DNA of 64,000 nucleotides from a virus, in IMG/VR virus record IMGVR_UViG_3300046787_000130, positions 1 to 64,000 of that record; one strand, written 5' to 3'. Both the position numbers and the translations under genes were made by a program. The notes under the pieces are model-generated. The model did no database searches. It saw only the letters and a program-made list of their open reading frames with translations, and had not been told where the DNA came from. Positions 29,189 to 38,000 of the stretch are shown one piece after another (the first letter of the stretch is position 1; every line of letters begins with the position of its first letter).

Positions 29189-32100
29189 ATGGCTCTAGAT
29201 AAAACAATTTCTGGATTGATTGCATCCCAACTTCCAGATTTTATCAACGCAAAATATGAGGCTAATGCGCCATCATTTAGACGTTTTATTGAACTGTACT
29301 ATGAATGGCTTGAAGTAAACTCTACAACAGGCGTCTCTAATACTGCTGGCAACACAATATATCACATTATGAACTCAGACAAGTATCGTGATGTTGATAC
29401 AACTGAAGAAGGGTTTCTAACATACTTCAAGAGTGAACTCCTACCATTCTTTCCAGAAAGAACAGAACTTGAACTAACCAAGATTCTCAAAGGCGCTAAG
29501 GAATTCTACCTCAAGAAAGGTACTGAAGATTCTATCAAGTGGCTATTCCGCGTGTTGTTTAACAAGGAAGCCAATATCTTCTATCCAAAAGAGGACATCC
29601 TCAAAGCCTCAGATGGTAAGTGGCAATTACCAAAATCAATCAAGGTAAGTGATTCTCCATTCTTCGTACAAACTGCCGGCTCAACTAGAAATTTCTACGC
29701 AGCCAATGCAGCACCTGCGACATATCATTCTGCTAACACATTTATCAACAACGTAGAGTTTGATAACAATCTCCGTCGCAATTCTACTTTGCTTGGATTT
29801 GCATCATACAAAATTTGGGTTGATACTGTAACATCTGGCACTACCATTTACAATGATGTAGTTGCGTATCTAACTAGCAGTCAGATTACTGGCACAATGA
29901 CTGACTCCGCAGGTTCAGCATTTACAAACTTGCTGTCAACTCCTAGCGTGAGCACAAATCGTTCAGGATATAGTAGTCGGGTTATGCTTGAGGTTATGGA
30001 GGCTTTCTATCTCCAAGATATAACCAGTGATGCAACAAGAATCACCTACAACAATAATTTGTCCAAGACCACGCTTGAAGCGGTACTAGGAACCGGACTA
30101 AACACAGTAACATTACAGTTTGATGGTATCCAAGTATTTGAAATTGGTAATCTAGAACCAGTTGACGTAATTGCCTCAAACAGCATTTTCCGATATGCTA
30201 CAACATCAGCTGACATTCTTGTGTCTGTTGATGCCGCAAATACTCCAGCCTATGTCTTTACATTTGGCAAAGAAGAGCGCGGAACAACGCTAAATGTAGA
30301 TACTGCAAACAACTCAACTCTGGCTAACAGTAAGTTTGGCGACGACAAGTTTGTCCTAGAATACGGTAAGGTTTATCGCGCCGCTAACAATCTTGGCATC
30401 GTTAAGTCTGCATCTGCCGCAAACGTTGGATTGATTAGTTTTGCGTTCAAAGAAAAGCAAAGAACTCCTACCAACCTTGTTGAACGTAGAATTGTTACTG
30501 GATTAGTATCAAAAGCAACGGCTACTGTTGAAAAAGCATTTACTAAAATTGATGAGTTTACCAAGTCTCCATACACAGAAATGTTCTTATCAAACATTCG
30601 CGGAGAATTTGTTAACAACGAATTAATTGAAGTTGAGTACGTTGATGCTGACGGTAATGACAGAATCTTTACAGAAAGAATCTTTGGGTTTGTTGGTAGC
30701 GTTATAGTTGACCCCAATAGAAGAGGACTAACCTATAAGGTTAATGACCCTGTTGTAATTTTCGGTGGTTCGAATGGCACAGATGCAACATCAACGGCAG
30801 GGTTCTCTCAGGCTACTGCATATGTTTCATCAGTAACTAGTGGTCGCGTTGTTTCGCTAGATGTAATTAACGGCGGCTTTGGTTACAGAGCAGACCCGCA
30901 AACGACTGTTACAGTAGTTAATGACCCCTCAAATCCTGAAGGAGTTGAGGGCAGTATTTCTATTGGCAGCGTGCTAACATCTAGCCCAATTGCATTAAGT
31001 TTGGCTAATGATACAATCCAACCTTATGCTACCAAGGCATTAAATCTTGCTGGTGGTTGGGGGTTGCCTGCTTGTACCTCGGCTAATATTACTGGCACTC
31101 AAGCCCTCTCAACGTTGTTTAGATTTGAAAATATTTCATTCTATCCAATTGAATCTCTTGTCATTAATAATGGTGGTCACGATTATAGCACTCCACCAAC
31201 GCTATTGTTTAATACAGTGTTCCAAGTTGATGGCACTAATAATGTTGCAATCTCCTCGCTTGGTATGATTGCTAATGTTACTGTTATAAATGGCGGCGCA
31301 GGGTACTCTTCTGGTGATACCGTAAACTTTATAGGAAGCGGTATTGGAGCAGTTGGTACATTAACTGTGTCTAGCGGCAGCGTTGTAAGTGTAACTTTTG
31401 CGTCTCAAGCCGCAAGAGGATTTGGTTATACTACAATGCCAGAAGTAACAATTACAAGTTCTGGCGGTAGTGGCGCAATCCTTAAAGCATATGGGTTCAA
31501 TGATGGCGCAGAAGTAGCCCTCTCTGTTGATGACGTTGGTAAGATTAACGAAATTACTATGGACAATCTTGGATTTGGATATACATCTACTCCATCAGCG
31601 TCTCTCAAGATAATTGATGTATACGTTTCAGACTTGGCTACAAGCATCCAAAGTGACCAAGAGTTGACTGTATACCAAGGCGCAAGTTTGTCAACAGCAG
31701 ACTTTACAGGTAATGTTGATGCGTATTATACGTCACTTGATACCGCAACACTATCATCTAACAATACAATTCGCATTTACGACTACAACGGTGCAATCAA
31801 CGTTGCAAACAGCATAGTCATCACTCAGACAAGTACGAATTTAACTGTCTTAAACTACAAGATTTACGGCAATGGTCAAGCCCGTGCTAATGTAAATTTC
31901 GTAGATGGTACTGTTTCATATCCTGGTTATTTCTTGAATACTGATGGATTCTTATCAGCTGATAAGAAATTACAAAACAAGGATAAGTACCATAACTTCT
32001 CATATGTCCTAGAATCTGAAAAGCAACTTAACGATTTTAATCAGACTATGTTTAACATTGTGCATCCTGCTGGAATGCAGTTAATTGCGCATACAAAGAT

Positions 32101-32719
32101 AAGTGACGCAGTTGACGCCGCAACAGACCCTGCTATCGGAGAGTATATCAAGGTTCACCAGAATACAGGTAACATTAATGCTGGTGCAATGTTGTTCTCT
32201 GGTTACTACGCAGGTAGCAATGCAAACGCAAATCTAAACACTGCAAATACTCGCAACATTACCTCAAACAGCGTATCCACAACCAACTTTAGCACAATGG
32301 GACCAAGCGGAGGTTCACTAGCCGCTGGTGACACCATTATTCTAAACTACACAGATACTTACAGACAAGTTACTTTGACTATTGAGAGTGTGGCTTCAAG
32401 TACCCGCCTAAATACAACTCAACCTGTAATCATTAGTGGATTTGGATTGCTAAGTCTGAATAGCGCATCTGTATATGCAACTTGCAGTGAGAATGTAGCA
32501 GGAAAGATTCTAGTTAATGACTACTTGAGAATCTTTGATAGATTTGACTATGATGTAACCGGAAATGATAATCACGTTGTTGTTCGCAGAGTTGCTGTGT
32601 CACCAACTAATAACATCATTCAGTTAGTATCTGCACCGCCAATAAGTAATTCAAATCTGGGATATTGGATTGACCCTGATTTCAGAAACGTACCAATTAA
32701 GATTGAGAGAAACATCTAA
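29189..32719 (+). CDS. gp7-like baseplate wedge initiator candidate
   Basis: The product has 1176 residues (T4 gp7: 1032). The front is gp7-like in position and in its helical PSFRRFIELYYEWLEVNSTT and KGAKEFYLKKGTEDSIKWLF. Most of the rest is beta-rich with repeated NGGxGY segments (INGGFGYRADPQTTVTVVND, INGGAGYSSGDTVNFIGSGI, DNLGFGYTSTPSASLKIIDV). The C-terminal part has LNDFNQTMFNIVHPAGMQLI, seen in homologues. Identification rests mainly on the location between gp6 and gp8 and on similarity to the corresponding large protein of other T4-like phages. It overlaps gp8 by 1 base. Confidence 0.72.
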   Translation: MALDKTISGLIASQLPDFINAKYEANAPSFRRFIELYYEWLEVNSTTGVSNTAGNTIYHIMNSDKYRDVDTTEEGFLTYFKSELLPFFPERTELELTKILKGAKEFYLKKGTEDSIKWLFRVLFNKEANIFYPKEDILKASDGKWQLPKSIKVSDSPFFVQTAGSTRNFYAANAAPATYHSANTFINNVEFDNNLRRNSTLLGFASYKIWVDTVTSGTTIYNDVVAYLTSSQITGTMTDSAGSAFTNLLSTPSVSTNRSGYSSRVMLEVMEAFYLQDITSDATRITYNNNLSKTTLEAVLGTGLNTVTLQFDGIQVFEIGNLEPVDVIASNSIFRYATTSADILVSVDAANTPAYVFTFGKEERGTTLNVDTANNSTLANSKFGDDKFVLEYGKVYRAANNLGIVKSASAANVGLISFAFKEKQRTPTNLVERRIVTGLVSKATATVEKAFTKIDEFTKSPYTEMFLSNIRGEFVNNELIEVEYVDADGNDRIFTERIFGFVGSVIVDPNRRGLTYKVNDPVVIFGGSNGTDATSTAGFSQATAYVSSVTSGRVVSLDVINGGFGYRADPQTTVTVVNDPSNPEGVEGSISIGSVLTSSPIALSLANDTIQPYATKALNLAGGWGLPACTSANITGTQALSTLFRFENISFYPIESLVINNGGHDYSTPPTLLFNTVFQVDGTNNVAISSLGMIANVTVINGGAGYSSGDTVNFIGSGIGAVGTLTVSSGSVVSVTFASQAARGFGYTTMPEVTITSSGGSGAILKAYGFNDGAEVALSVDDVGKINEITMDNLGFGYTSTPSASLKIIDVYVSDLATSIQSDQELTVYQGASLSTADFTGNVDAYYTSLDTATLSSNNTIRIYDYNGAINVANSIVITQTSTNLTVLNYKIYGNGQARANVNFVDGTVSYPGYFLNTDGFLSADKKLQNKDKYHNFSYVLESEKQLNDFNQTMFNIVHPAGMQLIAHTKISDAVDAATDPAIGEYIKVHQNTGNINAGAMLFSGYYAGSNANANLNTANTRNITSNSVSTTNFSTMGPSGGSLAAGDTIILNYTDTYRQVTLTIESVASSTRLNTTQPVIISGFGLLSLNSASVYATCSENVAGKILVNDYLRIFDRFDYDVTGNDNHVVVRRVAVSPTNNIIQLVSAPPISNSNLGYWIDPDFRNVPIKIERNI

Positions 32720-34305
32720 TGCATAGATATTCCAAATCTACTGCCCTAAACGGGATTGTAATGGCAAGAGCCTATGAAGATGCTCTGACAAATGACACTG
32801 GAAATACCTATGTCGGTCTTGGTCAAGTTTCCTCATCATTCGGAACACCAGTTGTAGATGAATCACTTAACAGTTACAGCGACTTGTTCCAGAATTTAGT
32901 AGCAATCAAGAAGATTACCTCCTCTGATATCAATCTTGTTGTTCCTGACGTAGTTTGGACTAACTCTACTGTCTATGACCAGTTTAACAGCGGCGATGAG
33001 ATGTATTCTCATGAAACCATTACACAATTAACTGGTAATGTTAATATTAGTTCCGGTTCAACGGGAATGTCAAATGGAACTAGCGCAACATTGTTTACTA
33101 GCGAACTCAGTGTTGGCGATATCATCCAACTATCTGGTATCGGCAATGAAACATATCCGGTTCGCAGAGAGATTGTTATAATTGATTCTGATACGAATCT
33201 AACAGTAAATACATCATCTGAAACTACCTATACCAACAACCTTGCGTATAAGGTTGCAGACGCATATCCATACTACGGCAAGAGTTTCTATGCTAGAAAT
33301 TCATATGACCAAGTATTCATCTGCATTTTTAATAATGGCGATACCGCATCAACAGTTGAACCAGTGCTGCGCCCAGAAAACTTTTCAATGGGCAAACTAG
33401 TGCAGTCTACAACTGATGGGTATATTTGGCGTTACCTTTACACCATTCCATCAGGATTAAAAGAAAAGTTCCTCTTTACTGATGCTGATAGCAATTCTTG
33501 GATGCCTGTTGCTACAGACGCAATCGTATCATCTACTGCAACAGATGGTGCAATTGAACACATTCGAATTCTAGACAGCGGTTCAGGATACAACTCAAAC
33601 ACCGCTTGCACAAGTGCTGACATCATCACTATCTCTGGTGATGGTACAGGCGCAAGTTATGTTGCTAATGTTTATCAGTCTGCTGCGCTAGACTCTACAA
33701 CTATCTCTGAACTACTATCTGCAAATAATGGTGCAGGTTACAGTTTTGCTAATGTCACTTCATCTGATGTTAGCGGAACTGGTGCGTTGTTTGAAGCATT
33801 AATTGGACCTCCTGGCGGGTTCGGATATGACCCTGCTAAGGATTTGGGTGCAAAGTTCGTTGCACTAAGCGTCGAATTTGCATCAAACGTGTCAGGCACC
33901 CTACCAATAAGTTCTTCAGCAGGGTCTGTTGCATTTAGACAGGTTTCCGTTATTCGGAATCCGCAGTATGCTAATAACGCATATATTTCAGTTGGTGAAG
34001 TTGCTCTAACATCAAACCTTGAAGTTGCAGTCAGTTCCACTCCAACAGTTGGAACTCGTGTTGCTCAAAATGATGGTTACGAAGGTACAGTTGTCGCATT
34101 TACCAACCCATATTTGCTACTAAATAACACTAAAGGTACATTTGCAAATACTGGTCCATTTGTTTCAGGAGTTATTGGAAATGCCCAAACTCTGAATACT
34201 TCTGGAGTGAAGCGTTCTGGTGATATCCTGTTTATGGAAAATATCGCAGCTGTTACCAGAACAACTAATCAAGCCGAACAGATTAAACTCGTATTTAAGT
34301 TTTAG
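32719..34305 (+). CDS. gp8: gp8-like baseplate wedge protein
   Basis: The product has 528 residues, much longer than T4 gp8 (334). PEPF-like landmarks are VFICIFNNGDTASTVEPVLR, DGYIWRYLYTIPSGLKEKFL, FRQVSVIRNPQYANNAYISV and the end SGDILFMENIAAVTRTTNQA followed by EQIKLVFKF, which follow T4 gp8 motif for motif. The extra length comes from an inserted beta-rich segment (about 280-400) containing GSGYNSNTACTSADIITISG. gp8 is a wedge component bound by gp7 and gp10. The start overlaps the preceding stop. Confidence 0.9.
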   Translation: MHRYSKSTALNGIVMARAYEDALTNDTGNTYVGLGQVSSSFGTPVVDESLNSYSDLFQNLVAIKKITSSDINLVVPDVVWTNSTVYDQFNSGDEMYSHETITQLTGNVNISSGSTGMSNGTSATLFTSELSVGDIIQLSGIGNETYPVRREIVIIDSDTNLTVNTSSETTYTNNLAYKVADAYPYYGKSFYARNSYDQVFICIFNNGDTASTVEPVLRPENFSMGKLVQSTTDGYIWRYLYTIPSGLKEKFLFTDADSNSWMPVATDAIVSSTATDGAIEHIRILDSGSGYNSNTACTSADIITISGDGTGASYVANVYQSAALDSTTISELLSANNGAGYSFANVTSSDVSGTGALFEALIGPPGGFGYDPAKDLGAKFVALSVEFASNVSGTLPISSSAGSVAFRQVSVIRNPQYANNAYISVGEVALTSNLEVAVSSTPTVGTRVAQNDGYEGTVVAFTNPYLLLNNTKGTFANTGPFVSGVIGNAQTLNTSGVKRSGDILFMENIAAVTRTTNQAEQIKLVFKF

Positions 34306-34315
34306 GTAGAAATAC

Positions 34316-37300
34316 ATGGCAAACACCAGTTTTAATTTTAACATTGACCCGTACTACGATGATTTTGAGTCATCAGGCGGCGCAAGAGAGCAAAACTACA
34401 TGCGCATCCTGTTTAGACCAGGAAAGGCAGTACAGGCTCGTGAACTAACTCAGATTCAATCTATTCTACAGAATCAGATTAAATCATTCGGTGACCATAT
34501 TTTCAAGGATGGTTCTCCTGTTCAAGGCGGTCATCTAACCCTAGATGCTAATGCCAAGTCTGTCAAATTGCTACCGCAATATAATAACATTGACATTGAC
34601 TTGACCGATTTCAACGGCAACTTAATCAAGGATACTGGAACTGCTAATGTAAAAGCAGTAGTTGTTGCCGTAGATGATTCTCAGGTAAACCCAACTCTAG
34701 TTGTTAAGTATCTAACCGCGAATGAGTTTACCACTAGTCAGAATCTGCAAGTAGCAAACACTACAATTAACGCTACAACAACTGCTTCTGATGCCTCGGC
34801 TTCCGCATCAACAGTTTCTATCAACGAAGGTATTTTCTACGTTGATGGTTATTTCGTATATGTTGCTGCGCAAACAATTGTTCTAGACCCATACAACAGA
34901 ACACCTAGTTACAAGGTTGGTTTGCAGATTGTTGATGGTATCGTCAATGAATCAACTGACTCATCATTGCTAGACCCTGCTCAAGAATCCTTTAACTTCC
35001 AAGCCCCTGGAGCAACTCGCTATCAGTTTGATTTGGAACTAACAAAGCGCACTCTCACTTCTACTGATGATAGCAAGTTTTTTGAATTGCTGCGCGTCGA
35101 GAATGGAATTATTACAAAGCAGATTGAGTATCCAGTCTACTCAGAGATTGAAAAGACTCTTGCTCGTCGCACATACGATGAATCAGGCGATTACACTGTT
35201 AAGCCATTCCGTGTTACAGTATCTGAAAACCAATCAACCGCAAACACCTTCAAGGTTAACGTTGAACCGGGCAAGGCGTATGTTAAGGGTTATGAGTTTG
35301 AAACATTTGGTACAATCTCATTGGTTAATGACAAAGCCAATACTTCTGCTACAACAAAAGACTACAGTTTCTCGCTAGACTACGGCAGTTATGTAATTAC
35401 ATCAAATGTATACTCAGGCGGCGCTAACGGCTTCTTTGACATTGCATCATACGAATCCGTAGACTTACATACTGTTCCGGTAGCAAGCATTAACACTAAG
35501 TCTTCAGCAGTTTATAGCAACACCAAGATTGGTACGGCTAGAGTTCGCAACATTGACCTAGCAAGCGGTACAGATTACTACGCATATCTTGTTGATATTA
35601 ACACTGCTCCAAAGAACATTACTGTTACCACAGTTACCGCAAACGCGCAGTCCGTAAATCTAGGTAGCACATTCTCTGCATTAGATGATGCGTATAAGGG
35701 TGTCAATCTAAGAACTGTGTCAGGTACTGGAACAGACTCGTATACCAGAACAATCACTTCATACAACGGTACAACTAAGATTGCTGTTGTTGACATTCCA
35801 TTTGCAACTGCACTGGATACGTCATCACCATCTATAGTCAGCCTAGTCTACAATATTAAAGATTGCGACTCCATCGTAAGAGCGCCAACTGTATTTACAA
35901 GCAATATGTATGTCGGACAGGATGCCACAACGCCATTCCTACCATCTATGGATATTGCGTACAACGGTAAGAGCGTTGATGGTAAGGCAGTCCTATTTGA
36001 TGGCAATCGTGGTGGAGTGGTGTATCCTCTTCCTGAGACTTATGTTACTGCATCGGCTTTCTCGGATATCACATACTACAAAAAGAAAGTCTTCACCTCA
36101 ACCAGCGCAGTACCAAGCGGAAGTAACGTAACATTTACTCTTGCTGCTACTGGTAATGAAAAGTTCTTCTTTGGTAATGGCGATTTGTCATCAACAACGG
36201 CAAAGGCTAACTTTATTGTTGTTAACCGTTTTGATGGCAAAACTATGGATTTGGGTGCAACACCAAACCTAGTAAGCCAAGTCTCTGATACCTCATTGAC
36301 CATTCGTATCAAGGGCACATATGCTTCAGCGCAAACTGCTGACATCATTGCTACCTTGCAAGTGCTTGATGCGGGTTCTAGCGGTAAGACTCTCAAGGGT
36401 AACACTTCAAACGCAACTCTAATCGTATCTGATACCTACACAACAGGTGCCGCAGTTCTTAGCACCAGCAGCGGTGTCTATATTAACAAGACTAAGGATG
36501 CGCAAGTTTGGTTTAAGAGTCCATCATACATCCAAAAGACTCCCGGTGTTCCGCAGTCTTTGTATGTAACTGACGTAATTCGTCTGATTAAAGCCTTTGA
36601 CTCAGGTAACATTTCTTGGGCGCCAAACTCAACAAATCAAATTGATATTACAGAACGTTATGTTCTAGATGGTGGTCAGCGTGATAACTACTATGACTTT
36701 GCTACTGTAACTTTAAGAAATGGTTACGCAGCACCAACTGGTCAGACAGTATTCTTGCTCCAGTGCTTTGAGCACAGCGGCTCAACTTACTTCAACTCAG
36801 CGTCATACAGCCCTTACTATACTACAAATCAGATTCCAAACTATGCTACTAAGAATGGCGTAATATCTTTGCGTGATGCTGTTGACTTCCGTCCAACAAG
36901 AGCCAACTCAATCACGACAGACCCAACTACATTTGCACTCTCAACTCGCGACATACCTAGCCCAGACTTCTTCTTCCAAGCAACATACAACTACTATGTG
37001 CCTAGAATTGACAAGTTGGTGCTAACTCGCGATAAGGAGTTCAAGATTGTTAAGGGTGTAGCATCTATTGCTCCAGTAATGCCACCAAACTCTGATGATG
37101 GCATGACGCTCTACAATCTCTACATTCCACCATACACAGCAAACGTTGCTGAGATTGGTATTGAATACGTTGAGAACAAGCGTTACACGATGCGTGATAT
37201 TGGCGCACTAGAGAAGCGTGTAGAGAATATTGAATACTACACATCACTAAATGTTCTAGAACTACAAGCAAGAAATGAAACTATTCTTTATGAAGACAAT

Positions 37301-37984
37301 GTTCTAGAAAAGGAAAAGTATGGTATTGTTACTGATGATTTTACTGACTTTACTGTGGCTGATGGAACTAGTGCCGACCTAGTGTGCAACATCTCCAAGG
37401 CTAGACTTGGACCTTATCGCGCACAGAAGCCTTTCAAACTAGATTATCAATCAGTATCAGGTTCAATCAGCATTAATGATAGAACCATTTCGTTAGCATA
37501 TTCACAAGAAGCCTGCATTACGCAGAATACCGCAACCAAGGCAATTACTGTGCAGCCATATGAGTTTGCTCAGTTCTATGGCTCAATGAAGTTGTTCCCA
37601 GAAACTGACTACTGGTACAGCACTCAATTGGTTCCAGAAGTATTAACTGCATCAACGCAGATTTCTCCGCATTTAGAACGACCGCCATCACCGCCAGAGC
37701 CAACCCCAGCACCAGAAATTAATCCTTCTGCAAATTTGGTAAGCGCACCTGTTACAGTTGGTCTACCAAACTTCTGGCAGAATCAGATTAACCCTGTTGA
37801 CGGATTTGGTACTATAGATATCAATAGCAACTGGTTTGGTGCAGGACTTGCTACGCCTTGGATTGCTCCTAGCGTATCCAACTTTGACATAACTTTTGGT
37901 AGCAATATTCCAGGCATAAGTGGTGTTAGCGGCGGTCTTAGTGGAATAAATCGTTTAACTGGCGGCACAGTCGCCCAAGTTTAA
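34316..37984 (+). CDS. Large virion protein with DUF4815-type domain
   Basis: The product has 1222 residues starting MANTSFNFNIDPYYDDFESS. REQNYMRILFRPGKAVQARE and LTQIQSILQNQIKSFGDHIF are the DUF4815 opening known from T4-like phages of aquatic bacteria. The body is beta-rich (about 150-900). A conserved segment, VENKRYTMRDIGALEKRVEN and IEYYTSLNVLELQARNETIL, begins near 960, and a Pro-rich tail (ERPPSPPEPTPAPEINPS) and Gly-rich end follow. Position after gp8 matches T4 gp9/gp10, the connectors of baseplate and fibres, so it likely anchors fibres. That assignment is inference. Confidence 0.78.
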   Translation: MANTSFNFNIDPYYDDFESSGGAREQNYMRILFRPGKAVQARELTQIQSILQNQIKSFGDHIFKDGSPVQGGHLTLDANAKSVKLLPQYNNIDIDLTDFNGNLIKDTGTANVKAVVVAVDDSQVNPTLVVKYLTANEFTTSQNLQVANTTINATTTASDASASASTVSINEGIFYVDGYFVYVAAQTIVLDPYNRTPSYKVGLQIVDGIVNESTDSSLLDPAQESFNFQAPGATRYQFDLELTKRTLTSTDDSKFFELLRVENGIITKQIEYPVYSEIEKTLARRTYDESGDYTVKPFRVTVSENQSTANTFKVNVEPGKAYVKGYEFETFGTISLVNDKANTSATTKDYSFSLDYGSYVITSNVYSGGANGFFDIASYESVDLHTVPVASINTKSSAVYSNTKIGTARVRNIDLASGTDYYAYLVDINTAPKNITVTTVTANAQSVNLGSTFSALDDAYKGVNLRTVSGTGTDSYTRTITSYNGTTKIAVVDIPFATALDTSSPSIVSLVYNIKDCDSIVRAPTVFTSNMYVGQDATTPFLPSMDIAYNGKSVDGKAVLFDGNRGGVVYPLPETYVTASAFSDITYYKKKVFTSTSAVPSGSNVTFTLAATGNEKFFFGNGDLSSTTAKANFIVVNRFDGKTMDLGATPNLVSQVSDTSLTIRIKGTYASAQTADIIATLQVLDAGSSGKTLKGNTSNATLIVSDTYTTGAAVLSTSSGVYINKTKDAQVWFKSPSYIQKTPGVPQSLYVTDVIRLIKAFDSGNISWAPNSTNQIDITERYVLDGGQRDNYYDFATVTLRNGYAAPTGQTVFLLQCFEHSGSTYFNSASYSPYYTTNQIPNYATKNGVISLRDAVDFRPTRANSITTDPTTFALSTRDIPSPDFFFQATYNYYVPRIDKLVLTRDKEFKIVKGVASIAPVMPPNSDDGMTLYNLYIPPYTANVAEIGIEYVENKRYTMRDIGALEKRVENIEYYTSLNVLELQARNETILYEDNVLEKEKYGIVTDDFTDFTVADGTSADLVCNISKARLGPYRAQKPFKLDYQSVSGSISINDRTISLAYSQEACITQNTATKAITVQPYEFAQFYGSMKLFPETDYWYSTQLVPEVLTASTQISPHLERPPSPPEPTPAPEINPSANLVSAPVTVGLPNFWQNQINPVDGFGTIDINSNWFGAGLATPWIAPSVSNFDITFGSNIPGISGVSGGLSGINRLTGGTVAQV

Positions 37985-38000
37985 TAGGTAAAAAGCAAAT